This document shows, piece after piece, positions 26,946 through 35,793 of a stretch of 64,000 nucleotides of DNA. Source of the DNA: Pseudomonas brassicacearum subsp. brassicacearum (GTDB lineage Bacteria; Pseudomonadota; Gammaproteobacteria; Pseudomonadales; Pseudomonadaceae). Within the stretch, counting starts at the first letter, position 1; the number at the start of each line of letters is the position of its first letter. The notes under the pieces were generated by a model. The model made no database searches and was not told the origin of the DNA. It saw only the letters and a program-made list of their open reading frames with translations. A program made the position numbers and the translations under genes. The DNA is taken from assembly GCF_008801605.1 (NCBI RefSeq), contig NZ_VZPJ01000003.1:124001-188000 (forward strand), in the 5' to 3' direction.

Positions 26946-29900
26946 GATGCTTGCTCCTCGCTTTCAAAGCTGATGGGCGGGAAATCAGCGAACGCGTCAC
27001 CGTCGGGAGTGATGGTGATCTTGAGCCTTCCGCCGGTAGGGCTGGAAGCAAATGTCCGGGCCAGACCCTCCTGGTTGGTGTAGGACTGGTCCGGTCGATA
27101 AACCACCCGGCCTTCCCCCCCTCCCATATCCGTGGTTAGCCAGCGTGTCGGATGGTTTGTCGCAAGGTTTCCATGACGGTCCATAATGGTGGCGTAGAGT
27201 TCGACTTCCTGACCGAAGGGCACCGTTCCCAGAGGTACTGGCGACATGTACGCTCTTGGGACGTCCAGGTTGAGCTTATCGAAAATGACCTCGACGGTAG
27301 GGGCATACTCGCGCTCAAACAGATCGAGCCAGAATTGCGGCGTGTCCCGCCCCAACACCTTGCCCGGTATGTACTCGGCCTCAACTACCCCGTCTGTATT
27401 CGTCGCCTGGGTTTCAATGGTTCCCAGCTCGGCGCTCCAGTAAACGTTGACTCCGCTCAACGGTTCCCCATTGCTGTCCATAAGGGTGACGGTGAAGGTG
27501 ATTTTTTTCCCAGGCGCCGCCACCACCACGGTATTGTCCGGGACGCATGTCACGGTAACGAGCTGTTTCAGATCCCCGGTGAAGGTCGCCGGCGGCCTAT
27601 CGGATTCGGACAGGCTCAGCAAGGCATGCTCGGCGGCTTCCTTGTAGGCGGCTTTGTCGATCTCTTCCGGCAACCCGCCCAGCAGGAAAATCGTCAAGGC
27701 ATCCATGCCGGTGCGCGCCGCCAGCACCCGAACCCGCATCAACAGATCCAGTTGGGGCAGGTTTTTCAGGATCTTGTGCTCGGATTCGATGCGGCTGACG
27801 CACTCGCGCACCTCTTGCACGCTCCAGTCAAAAAAACCGGCCAGCCGGATGGACGCCGCTTGTTCGGCCAAATGCACTGCGTGCCCCCCTATAGGAGAAG
27901 GCAGCGCATTGACCTCGCGCAGGTAGTCGAGCAACGTCTGCGCCGGCTGGTCGCTCAGCTCAAACGCACGGGTGAGGGTGCTCAGGTAGTAAAGCGTGCG
28001 CACCGTGAACGCGTGCTTGTCGTCCTGGTCCAGCCAGGCTTTATGGCCGTAATCCAGATAGTCGCGCAACACCTCGGCGCCCAGCTCCAGTTTCGCCACC
28101 ACCGCACTGCGACGGCGCACATCGGCCAACAGCGCAAGCAATGGGTCAGTCAATGCGTTGCGGCCCTTCACCAGGCCTTCAAGACTCGAAAGGTCGCGTT
28201 CGAGCACCTGGCGCAGCAGCCGGCTCACCGTTGAATTGGCCCACGCCAGCACCTCGAGCGCTTGCTCGGTACCGATACCCGTGTAAACCGCCAGGCATTC
28301 CTTGACCACCGACACCTGGGCGTCCCTGGCTTCCAACACCACGGTGAGCATTCTCTCGACAATGGCGGGGCGCTCCAGCTCATATTGTTCCCCGAGGCCG
28401 ATTTCCACGGCGTGCTCAAGCTGTTCTCGCGCAAAGGCCAGGTATTGAGCCTCGGTTCCCGTGCGCGACATCACCAGCCCATCGAACTCGACCAGTGTCG
28501 TTTGCATCCCCAGCAGCTCCAGCCAGCTGGCCCCCGCCATCGCTGGCACACCCGCCATCAGGATCGCCGAGTGGGTGAGCAGTGCGCCGGGCAACAGGTT
28601 GAGCACCTGTTCAAAAAACCGCCCTTCGGCGTCCAGGGAGGTGTCCAACACCGAGGGCTGGGAGACCTGCCGCACCATCCAGAGCACCGGCAGGTCGCGA
28701 TCGGCACACCAGTCCACACACAATTGCATGGCCTGGATGAGGTTCAGCACATCCGGGCTATCGCTTGCGGTGGAATTGATCAGGGGCACACCCGCCAGGC
28801 CGTCGAGCCAAAGCTCCCCCCCCAGCATCGTCAGCATCAACACGCCTTCGACCGGGGTGATGCCCAACAGCCGGGGCAGCTTCACCATGCGGTAGAAACT
28901 GGACATGATCGCCAGGTTACGCGACAGACTCTCTCCGTCGACGCCATGGGCATTGGCAATCGCCAAGGCCAGGTAGTTGTAGGTCTGCAGGTCGATGCCC
29001 AACGCGCTGCACAGTTGGCTGACGGTCAGATCGGGCACCTCAGGTGCCGGCACGATCGGAAACGGTCCGTTGTCGAGCTTCAAGGGCTCACGATAATCGC
29101 CCTGGTTATTGAAGACCTGATCGAATTGGGAGAGTGCTTCACCGCGACCGTAAATCGACAACTCGTCGATAAACACGGCAAAGTCGTTCACGGGACATTC
29201 ATAGCGCTCGCGCAACGACTGAAACAGCCCCAGTGCATGCACGACCTGTTCGGTGATCCACCAGGCACTGGTGGCTGCATCACCGCGCACTTCAGCCTTG
29301 ATGGCTGCCACCAGCAGCGCATCCACCTGTTCACTCGGCAGTGCCAGCCATTGATCCAGGCGCAACTTGCGATTCATTCGGTCGTAACGCGCAAGTCCTG
29401 CGGCGTCGCCAGGGCTTACTGACAGCCTGTGGAGGAACGCAGGGCCATCTGCGCTACCCACAATACTGACACCCGGGTGGTCGTTGGCGTTGAGATAAAC
29501 CGACCCCGAGCGCCCGCTTTCCGGCACGTCGGACTCCGTTTGCGACGAGTAGGTCACATTGGCCGAACGCACTGGCGCAAAGCCGCGTACCGACAGCAAG
29601 ACCTCGAGCCCCCGGGTGTCGAGTTTGGTCCGTTCGCCGAAGAATGGCATCTCTTCGAGGTCCTGCCATGTCAAGTCATCGGTGCCAAAGTTGTGCGCAT
29701 AAAATACGTCGCGGTCGGCGAGCTTGGCAGCCTCCTCCGTGAGCAACCGCCGCTGATAAGGTCCCAATCTCGACGCATGGGCCAGGGCCGGTCCCGCATC
29801 GTTGTACCAGGCCTGAGCCTGAAAAAAATACGGAAAGGACGGGCTCACGCTTTGGACAAAACTGCCCACCGACAGGCCATGGTGACGGGCGACCGTATCC

Positions 29901-30553
29901 ACCGTGACCCAATGCTGGAAGTAAGGAAGCCCATTGGGATAGCGCGCCTCGATCATGGCTTGCTCAAGGGCCTCTGGCGCCATATCGATAAACCTTTCCA
30001 GCACCGGGACGATGATGTCCACCGATGACACGGATCGATGCACCGCGTTGAAATCGACGCTCAGCGGCTTCAGGTCTTTGCGCCGATCATGCAATGGCAG
30101 CTTGAACATATCGTTGGACGCAGCTTCGATGCGTTGCTCGATCCACCTCATCAACTCAATCAAATACGCCACGGGTGACGCAACAGATTCCAGGGCCTGG
30201 GGTGGACACAAACTGTCGAACCGGGGATTAAACAGCAGCTCAAAACTGGGGCCTCGAACCATCGACAGCAAGCCACTGCTTGCTCGCCGCTGCTCTTTTG
30301 CAGAATCGTACAGGTTGTGCTCGATGAACTGACGCCGCAGGTAAATGGCCATGCTGTTGAAGCGCCGTAACAACTGACGGGCGTCATCGGGGCTCACGCC
30401 AAAGTCTCTCACCAATCCCTGTACGCCCTTTTCCACCAGCGTAAAGATCGAACCGCCCTCTTCAAGGTACGTTTGCAGCGTCGCGTAGGCTGTGAGTTGC
30501 TGGTCACTGAACACCTGAGTCAGCAGCTGTAAAGCAGGGCGGGAGTCAGCCAT
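26942..30553 (-). CDS. TcaA-like Tc toxin subunit (N-terminal half of a split TcA) with C-terminal Ig-like domains
   Basis: A 1203-residue protein. Residues 1-330 carry a VRP1-type (Salmonella virulence plasmid 28 kDa A) region, with FELLFNPRFDSLCPPQALES and PVAYLIELMRWIEQRI typical of TcA N-termini. The middle is the alpha-helical shell. From about residue 999 to the end there are two Ig-like units (a Big-1-like one with KKITFTVTLMDSNGEPLSGV, then YATIMDRHGNLATNHPTRWL). With the TcaB-like protein it would form the TcA pore. The gene is 132 bases downstream of the 936-aa Ig-repeat gene; a lux-box-like palindrome lies in that gap. Start at ATG 30553 gives MADSRPALQLLTQVFSDQQL. Confidence 0.9.
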   Translation of the reverse strand: MADSRPALQLLTQVFSDQQLTAYATLQTYLEEGGSIFTLVEKGVQGLVRDFGVSPDDARQLLRRFNSMAIYLRRQFIEHNLYDSAKEQRRASSGLLSMVRGPSFELLFNPRFDSLCPPQALESVASPVAYLIELMRWIEQRIEAASNDMFKLPLHDRRKDLKPLSVDFNAVHRSVSSVDIIVPVLERFIDMAPEALEQAMIEARYPNGLPYFQHWVTVDTVARHHGLSVGSFVQSVSPSFPYFFQAQAWYNDAGPALAHASRLGPYQRRLLTEEAAKLADRDVFYAHNFGTDDLTWQDLEEMPFFGERTKLDTRGLEVLLSVRGFAPVRSANVTYSSQTESDVPESGRSGSVYLNANDHPGVSIVGSADGPAFLHRLSVSPGDAAGLARYDRMNRKLRLDQWLALPSEQVDALLVAAIKAEVRGDAATSAWWITEQVVHALGLFQSLRERYECPVNDFAVFIDELSIYGRGEALSQFDQVFNNQGDYREPLKLDNGPFPIVPAPEVPDLTVSQLCSALGIDLQTYNYLALAIANAHGVDGESLSRNLAIMSSFYRMVKLPRLLGITPVEGVLMLTMLGGELWLDGLAGVPLINSTASDSPDVLNLIQAMQLCVDWCADRDLPVLWMVRQVSQPSVLDTSLDAEGRFFEQVLNLLPGALLTHSAILMAGVPAMAGASWLELLGMQTTLVEFDGLVMSRTGTEAQYLAFAREQLEHAVEIGLGEQYELERPAIVERMLTVVLEARDAQVSVVKECLAVYTGIGTEQALEVLAWANSTVSRLLRQVLERDLSSLEGLVKGRNALTDPLLALLADVRRRSAVVAKLELGAEVLRDYLDYGHKAWLDQDDKHAFTVRTLYYLSTLTRAFELSDQPAQTLLDYLREVNALPSPIGGHAVHLAEQAASIRLAGFFDWSVQEVRECVSRIESEHKILKNLPQLDLLMRVRVLAARTGMDALTIFLLGGLPEEIDKAAYKEAAEHALLSLSESDRPPATFTGDLKQLVTVTCVPDNTVVVAAPGKKITFTVTLMDSNGEPLSGVNVYWSAELGTIETQATNTDGVVEAEYIPGKVLGRDTPQFWLDLFEREYAPTVEVIFDKLNLDVPRAYMSPVPLGTVPFGQEVELYATIMDRHGNLATNHPTRWLTTDMGGGEGRVVYRPDQSYTNQEGLARTFASSPTGGRLKITITPDGDAFADFPPISFESEEQAS

Positions 30554-30654
30554 GGACGAGACCTCGAGTTCGATAACGGCCCGCAGCGGTCCGACGAAGC
30601 CGTCAGGCCGAGCGTCTGGTAAACGTGATTTGGCGCTTAAGGGCCCAAGCCGTC

Positions 30655-30674
30655 TACTGTCAGAACCGACAGGT
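30655..30674 (-). promoter_or_regulatory. lux-box-like palindrome upstream of the tcaA-like gene
   Basis: TACTGTCAGAACCGACAGGT, identical at 16 of 20 positions to the perfect palindrome at 42287-42306. It lies 101 bases before the ATG at 30553, in the gap between two Tc-operon genes, which suggests an internal promoter under the same regulator. A -10 hexamer at the expected distance is weak. Confidence 0.6.
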
Positions 30675-30685
30675 TTTATGACCGT

Positions 30686-33496
30686 CTATCGGGAGTTGGG
30701 CACCTGGGTCGGGCGGGTGGGTAGCAGGACTTCGAAGCGCCGGCTCTCAACCCAATCGGAAGCCGTCGCGCCGTCCACCGTGTCAGTGATGGTCTGCCTG
30801 AACCGGCACCAGTTACCGCCAGCCGAGAGCGCCTGCGACGCCCCGCCTTCCCAACCACTGGCAGCGACGGGGAGACCCGTCGCCCACACCTGATCAGGGT
30901 TGAACCAGCTCACCACCTGGCCGACGCCCGGCCGGCCCTGACCTTCGAAGTTGACCGGGTTGTCGACCCAGCCTCCGGCCACGGGCACGTCGATGGAAGG
31001 TCGATAGGTGCCCAGCACCACCGGCCGCGGCGGTGAATCGGCAGAATGAAAACCTTCGCTCGACGCCACGGCCATCAGGTCGTAGAGGCCGCCGGGGTGA
31101 TCGAACGCCACCGTCACCGACCAGGTACGATCCTCCAGCACCGGGCTATCGCCCAACACCGTCAGCGCAGCGTCACCCAGTTTCACCGTCACCGTATCCC
31201 CCGGTACGCCGAAACCCGACACCACCACCCGCCGGCCGATGTGCTCGTCGGTGGCCGGGGTTTCAATGAACGGGGCAGCCGGGACGACGTTGAAGGTCAA
31301 CGGCGCAGTGTCCTTGGAGGTCCGTCCTTCGAAGCGTTGCCGGGCCAGAATCGTGGTCTCGCCCACCGGCAGCGTCACTTCAGCTTTCCAGCCTTCGGCG
31401 CCCACAAAAACATCCTCGATCAACGGCTCACTGGCGCCCAGCAGCCAGACATCGACCCGCCCGCCCGGCATGCCTGTGCCAGACAACACCATGGTGCGCG
31501 GCAGGTCGCTGCCTGGCTGCGGCACGTCAAACACCGGTGGCAATACCACCACCTCGAATGTCACCGTCTCACTGCGCTCGGAAGGCACCCCACGCAGGGT
31601 CTGTTGCGCGTCGATGGTGTAGCGACGAAAGGCCAGCACGGGCAGCTCGACAGACCATTCGCCATCGGCAGTCAGCACCTTGGGCTCGCCCAGATCCGTT
31701 TGAAATTGGGCGTCGCGCACTTGCATCGATGCCTCGGCCATGCCCTCACGCCCGCGGACGATCAGCTCGCGACCGACCTCAGCATTGGGGATGGGGTCAG
31801 TGATCACTGGCTGGCGCATGGGCAGAACGACCGTGAAGGTTCTGGATGCTGCAGGTGAGGGTTGCTGGGCGGCGGTCTGGATCAGCGTCGCGGTGTGGAT
31901 GACCTCGGGTGCAAACGGCTCGGTGCGGCGGAAATTCCAGGTGCCGTTGTTATTCTCGACGGGGTGTTCGGTGGTGCTGTCACTGAATGTGAGTGTCAGC
32001 ACCGCGTCCGGCCAGCAGGTGCCATTGAGGTTGGGCGAGAGGCCATTTTCCACGGGCACGTTCATGACCGGTGCCAGCGGTGGGATGGTGACCTCGATTT
32101 CCTGCCAGGTCGGCGACGGTGCTCCATTCAGGTATTGCCTGATATGGACTTTCCGTTTGAATGTCGGCCCCCAAACCTCTGATGCCCTGCTCTGCCACTG
32201 ACCGGACGACACGCCAGCATCCGGCGCCACCTTCGACGCACCACCGGGATTGAACAGCATCACCGTCGCACCGTTGAACCCTTTACCCGAGAATACGGGC
32301 TGGTAGACCGGTGTGTAGGTGATATCGGTCGGGTCTGGAAGTATCAGGTTGACGGGGAAGGTGTATGGCTGCGAGTCAATCCAGCCATTGGCACCGTCGG
32401 GAAACCGCTGGATCGCCCGCAGGCTGTACGAGCCAAATGGCCAGTTTGTCGCGGTTGTGTTCCAGCGGCCTCCGTTTACCGGCGCAGGGGCCGGCGCCGT
32501 GGCGTTGGGGCCGCTGACGACCGTGATCTCGACGGTTGAGCCGGTATAGCCGTCGCCTTCGAATTTCACTGAGGTGTCGGTCGGGGTGGTGACGGTGACG
32601 GCGGTCAATGCCGGTGGGCGGATTTTGAACGCTTGAGGAGCACTAAGCCCCGACGGGAAGGTTTGATAGGTTTGTTCCGCCACCAACGAAACCGTCCCTG
32701 GCGGCACTTGCACGTCGGCATTCCAGGAACCGCTCGACCCTACCCCAACTGGAGGACCGACCGGTCTGCCGATGACATCGAGCCTCACTTCGACACTGGC
32801 GCCCGACCTCCCGTGTGTTCCGAATACAGTGAAATTCATCTCCTGATGGGTGGTGGGCGCGGTGATGGTCGGTGGGCTTAGGCTTAACACCTCGAAAGAT
32901 AAATCATTTGTGTAACTTGGAACTGGACTGCTCTCAACTTTGTATTCAGCCCGCACGGTATAGATTTTTCCAGACAGTGCCGCAGTTGATGTGGCTTCCC
33001 ATGTTGTTCCTGGCCCTACGGCAATCACCGAAGCCAATTCAGTGGTGCCGTCAAGTACTCGGATACGCATGCCTGGATCAGTTGAAGTTTCACCTGGAAA
33101 GCACTCCCCACCGAAAACAACCTGACCCGGAGCGACTAAACCATTCGAGGGGGGCGTGGTGAGCGTGGTTGGACGCCTTACGACCGTCCTCGGCCGCGTT
33201 GGTCCATGTCCACTTTGGACGGCAACGTACCTTAGGTCTGACTCGTTTCGCATAGTGGCGTCCACCGTCCAGCTACCGTCACTATTGACATCGTAACTCG
33301 CGCCCAGGCTCTGGGCAGTGCTGGCATCCAGAATCATTACGGCAATGCCAGGTCTGGCGCCGACACCTGAAACAAGAAATGTTGATTCTGGGATATAACC
33401 CGAGGGAGATAAGATTTGAAACTCAGGATCACGAATCTCCATGTCCTTTATGTTTTCACCAGACTCGTTTTTTTCAATATCGTCGTCAGTGTCCAT
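30686..33496 (-). CDS. Ig-like repeat protein, first gene of the TcA operon (936 aa)
   Basis: A 936-residue protein built of roughly nine or ten bacterial Ig-like units of about 90 residues after an acidic N-terminus (MDTDDDIEKNESGENIKDME). Each unit repeats a pattern of P-x-I near the start, G.G.PG..V.V in the first hairpin, DG.W before a middle strand, and Y.L.A.Q.. near the end (for example VFDVPQPGSDLPRTMVLSGT and GMPGGRVDVWLLG). No signal peptide, anchor or catalytic motif is visible. CGGAG lies seven bases before the ATG at 33496. Its position at the head of the tcaA/tcaB operon, behind a lux-box-like site, suggests a role with the toxin; the function itself is unknown. Confidence 0.82.
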   Translation of the reverse strand: MDTDDDIEKNESGENIKDMEIRDPEFQILSPSGYIPESTFLVSGVGARPGIAVMILDASTAQSLGASYDVNSDGSWTVDATMRNESDLRYVAVQSGHGPTRPRTVVRRPTTLTTPPSNGLVAPGQVVFGGECFPGETSTDPGMRIRVLDGTTELASVIAVGPGTTWEATSTAALSGKIYTVRAEYKVESSPVPSYTNDLSFEVLSLSPPTITAPTTHQEMNFTVFGTHGRSGASVEVRLDVIGRPVGPPVGVGSSGSWNADVQVPPGTVSLVAEQTYQTFPSGLSAPQAFKIRPPALTAVTVTTPTDTSVKFEGDGYTGSTVEITVVSGPNATAPAPAPVNGGRWNTTATNWPFGSYSLRAIQRFPDGANGWIDSQPYTFPVNLILPDPTDITYTPVYQPVFSGKGFNGATVMLFNPGGASKVAPDAGVSSGQWQSRASEVWGPTFKRKVHIRQYLNGAPSPTWQEIEVTIPPLAPVMNVPVENGLSPNLNGTCWPDAVLTLTFSDSTTEHPVENNNGTWNFRRTEPFAPEVIHTATLIQTAAQQPSPAASRTFTVVLPMRQPVITDPIPNAEVGRELIVRGREGMAEASMQVRDAQFQTDLGEPKVLTADGEWSVELPVLAFRRYTIDAQQTLRGVPSERSETVTFEVVVLPPVFDVPQPGSDLPRTMVLSGTGMPGGRVDVWLLGASEPLIEDVFVGAEGWKAEVTLPVGETTILARQRFEGRTSKDTAPLTFNVVPAAPFIETPATDEHIGRRVVVSGFGVPGDTVTVKLGDAALTVLGDSPVLEDRTWSVTVAFDHPGGLYDLMAVASSEGFHSADSPPRPVVLGTYRPSIDVPVAGGWVDNPVNFEGQGRPGVGQVVSWFNPDQVWATGLPVAASGWEGGASQALSAGGNWCRFRQTITDTVDGATASDWVESRRFEVLLPTRPTQVPNSR

Positions 33497-33584
33497 GACG
33501 CACTCCGTAGTCTCTGGCTAACAGGCTGGCGATATGACCGGATAGTTCGTGGACTCATTGAATATCCATCTGGCGACTCTAAAC

Positions 33585-33604
33585 ACCTGTTAGTTCTGAC
33601 AGTG
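33585..33604 (-). promoter_or_regulatory. lux-box-like palindrome upstream of the TcA operon
   Basis: ACCTGTTAGTTCTGACAGTG, 16 of 20 identical to the perfect palindrome at 42287-42306. On the minus strand GATATT (33566-33561) begins 18 bases beyond it, close to the spacing expected when a LuxR-type activator overlaps the -35 position. It lies 88 bases before the ATG of the 936-aa Ig-repeat gene. Confidence 0.65.
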
Positions 33605-33752
33605 CCGACGAGTGGCGGGGCCTGGTGCAAGGAAATATCCGGGTGACTACAGCGTCTTGCGCAACGGACTACAGATCCGCCAGAATCCGCCGGCTTGTGC
33701 GCCTTGGCCTTGCCCCGTAACTTGATTCGCGTCGCTGATAACCAGTGATCGG

Positions 33753-33949
33753 GTTTAGTCGCCCGGAGGCAAAAGTGATGTGTACAAGCGTCATCCAGTC
33801 GGGCTCCCTGCCCGCACTTGATGGTGGCTGTTCGCAGGGCGCCCTCGGGCGCGCCGGGCTTCACTTTTCCACCGGTCGACTAACCTGCGTCCAGCCGCCT
33901 CCCTTCGTTTAGTCGCGAACCGGGTGGCAGCCCCATCATGGAAAAGTGA
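33753..33949. repeat. Leader cassette with three copies of a GTTTAGTCGC...AAAAGTGA motif
   Basis: Motif A (33753-33778, GTTTAGTCGCCCGGAGGC then AAAAGTGA), inverted motif B (33861-33885; its reverse complement begins GGTTAGTCGACCGGTGG and ends AAAAGTGA) and motif C (33907-33949, GTTTAGTCGCGAACCGGGTG, ending GGAAAAGTGA) share the same beginning and end. A and B can pair into a large stem. The cassette abuts the start of the DUF6124-type gene. The rest of the 455-base gap (33497-33951) holds the lux-box-like site. Confidence 0.75.
33778..33912 (+). CDS. Possible 44-residue leader ORF
   Basis: ATG 33778 is preceded by a good ribosome-binding site (CCGGAGGC, GGAGG eight to nine bases upstream). 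The frame encodes 44 residues beginning MCTSVIQSGSLPALDGGCSQ and ends at the TAG embedded in motif C. The start and stop both fall in copies of the repeated motif, so this could be a translated leader for the following gene or just repeat sequence. No known domain. Confidence 0.35.
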   Translation: MCTSVIQSGSLPALDGGCSQGALGRAGLHFSTGRLTCVQPPPFV

Positions 33950-33951
33950 AT

Positions 33952-34320
33952 ATGATCAAACCAACTCCAAATCCGCCCCACACCGACCCGCTATCCCCCC
34001 ACGAAACCCTCGACCCCGAAAAACTCGACCAGGCCGCCCAAAAAGCCCTGGACTACTACCTCAAACCCAACCACGGCCAACCCGACAAGAAGACTGTCAA
34101 ACCACCGGATTACTTCATCGTCGCGCCCGACGCCGACCCCGAAGGCATGCTCGCCCACACCTATGAAACCTTCTGCTCGGTGAGCACGCTGATTCTGGAT
34201 TTATCGGAAGACCTGGAAGGCGCCCCGCGCAACCTGGCCCTGGCGATTCACCAGATGGGCGAGATGGGGGTGTTGTTGCTGGAGAAGATGCTGGATAACG
34301 AGGCGAAGGTTCGGCGCTGA
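33952..34320 (+). CDS. DUF6124-type small Pseudomonas protein
   Basis: A 122-residue soluble protein beginning MIKPTPNPPHTDPLSPHETL, continuing with KLDQAAQKALDYYL, a FIVAPDADPEGMLAHTYETF segment and a helical end (LALAIHQMGEMGVLLLEKML). This layout matches a family of short proteins of unknown function almost restricted to Pseudomonas (DUF6124, related to DUF3077); the name is from memory. Often several paralogues occur per genome. GTG at 33946 is an alternative start two codons upstream. The gene is preceded directly by the repeated leader cassette and followed by a REPIN. Confidence 0.7.
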   Translation: MIKPTPNPPHTDPLSPHETLDPEKLDQAAQKALDYYLKPNHGQPDKKTVKPPDYFIVAPDADPEGMLAHTYETFCSVSTLILDLSEDLEGAPRNLALAIHQMGEMGVLLLEKMLDNEAKVRR

Positions 34321-34338
34321 AGAGGCGTATGAAAAACC

Positions 34339-34428
34339 TGTGGGAGCGAGCTTGCTCGCGATAGCGGTGGGTCAGCTTGCATCAATGCTGAATGTGCTGC
34401 CGCCTTCGCGAGCAAGCTCGCTCCCACA
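34339..34428. repeat. REPIN
   Basis: TGTGGGAGCGAGCTTGCTCG and inverted GAGCAAGCTCGCTCCCACA about 45 bases apart. The inner sequence (GGTCAGCTTGCATCAATGCTG) resembles that of the REPIN at 10625, so these are related copies. Confidence 0.85.
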
Positions 34429-34458
34429 AAGTGTTGCGCCAACAAAAGTGACCGGGGC

Positions 34459-34818
34459 TCAGGCCGACTCCGGCAACGGATAAAAACTGAAATATTGCTG
34501 CAACGCGCTGATCAGTTGCCCGTACTCCGGCGGCGCCCATTTCAGGCTGAAACCGGCGTCGAAATGCTGCGGCGTCACGTCTTCGCGGCACCACAGGCAA
34601 TTGGCTCTGAGCACAATGTTCTGCTGCGGTCCCTCATCGGAAGGGATCTTCAGGTGCAGGTCAAAGTCCGCGCCGACCATCAACGGTAAATGGCTGATCA
34701 GCATCAAGCCATCTGCAGAAACGTTGCCCAAGAAACCGATGGGCTTGCCGTTGACGCCATTGAACACTCTCAGGAAACACGGCAACTGCTGCCGTTCGAT
34801 TCGCCGCTTTTTGTACAT
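34459..34818 (-). CDS. PilZ domain protein (predicted c-di-GMP receptor)
   Basis: A 119-residue single-domain PilZ protein. The ligand motifs are present: RRIER near residues 5-9 (RxxxR) and NVSADG (N/DxSxxG) at about residues 32-37. It therefore probably binds c-di-GMP and transmits the signal to a partner not identifiable here. ATG 34818 gives the compact domain; a longer frame to 34950 adds 44 residues without family features. A SadC-like diguanylate cyclase is encoded about 4 kb away in the same region, but no direct link is shown. Confidence 0.85.
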   Translation of the reverse strand: MYKKRRIERQQLPCFLRVFNGVNGKPIGFLGNVSADGLMLISHLPLMVGADFDLHLKIPSDEGPQQNIVLRANCLWCREDVTPQHFDAGFSLKWAPPEYGQLISALQQYFSFYPLPESA

Positions 34819-35108
34819 GTCCTGTATCGCTTTTTGAACGACCCCGAATCGGGGCAACCTAATACTTCGGAACGAGCACACGCCAGCTCGCTCTCCCCGA
34901 TCCCGGTGCCAGACGCTCGCAAGCGTCCAGGCCCTACTGCCGCCGGTCACAGGTGCCGCTTGAAGTTAGAGATTTAGCTCTAATGACGATTTGTACAAAT
35001 ATAGCTCATGGTCGTGTGGCAGCCAGTCCGTCCGTACACCTTTCATAAACAAAAACACGCCAGGCGCTTGTGGCCAGGGATCGCCCCGGCCATGGCTTGA
35101 TGAGCCTG

Positions 35109-35483
35109 TCAGGACGCCGTCGGGCGCATCGCCGACGCGCTGCGGGTCGGATAATGGCCTAGGCTCTGCAGGGTCTCGAGCCGGGCGCGGGCGCGGAAGG
35201 CGTATTCGCTGTCAGGGTATTGGGTGATGATGAACTGGTAGGTCTGCGCCGCATCGATAAACAGCTTCTGCCGTTCCAGGCACTGGCCGCGCAGCATCGA
35301 GACTTCCGGCTGCATGTAGCGGCGGGCACGGCTGGCGCGGTCGACCTGGGACAGTTCGAGCATGACCTGCTCGCAATTGCCGCGGTCATAGGCCTTGTAG
35401 GCCAGGTTCATGTGGTGGTTCATCGACCAACGGGTGCAGCCCGTGACGCTCAGGGCCAGGGCAACGAAAAGCACGAATCGCAT
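35109..35483 (-). CDS. TPR-containing lipoprotein
   Basis: A 124-residue protein with a lipoprotein signal peptide MRFVLFVALALSVTGC; the lipobox is LSVTGC, so Cys16 should be lipidated. The mature part is helical with TPR-like units (LAYKAYDRGNCEQVMLELSQ and AAQTYQFIITQYPDSEYAFR). GGAG lies just before ATG 35483 (CAGGAGAACCTCCC). It is divergent from pykA. The ~310-base gap 35484-35793 holds both promoters; no clear boxes stand out. Function unknown; possibly an envelope scaffold. Confidence 0.8.
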   Translation of the reverse strand: MRFVLFVALALSVTGCTRWSMNHHMNLAYKAYDRGNCEQVMLELSQVDRASRARRYMQPEVSMLRGQCLERQKLFIDAAQTYQFIITQYPDSEYAFRARARLETLQSLGHYPTRSASAMRPTAS

Positions 35484-35793
35484 GGGAGGTTCTCCTGTCT
35501 TGAGCTCTGTATCGACCTGGGTGGGAAAATCTTCAGCCTGAAAAATGGAACTGGGCTTTGTCCTTCTGATAAGGAGGATGATCAGTGATGGAGGCACAGT
35601 GACATGAATGAAGCCTTGCTCCCACAGATCATTCCAGCTCACCACCAAGCTGTACTTGAAAGCTCATCCAAGGCGCAAAAATTTTCAGGAATGTTCATTT
35701 CGAAAAACAAACGAAAAAGTAGTGCATATGAACAATGACTACACCCAAAGAGCATAGTAGCCTTCGCTGGCGCTTGAACTTGAGGAGTCTTGC

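Noticed and set aside
33448..33864. A 138-residue minus-strand frame upstream of the Ig-repeat gene
   Set aside because: It overlaps the real start of the 936-aa gene, the lux-box-like site and the repeated leader cassette. It looks like a translation of repeat and leader sequence, not a gene.
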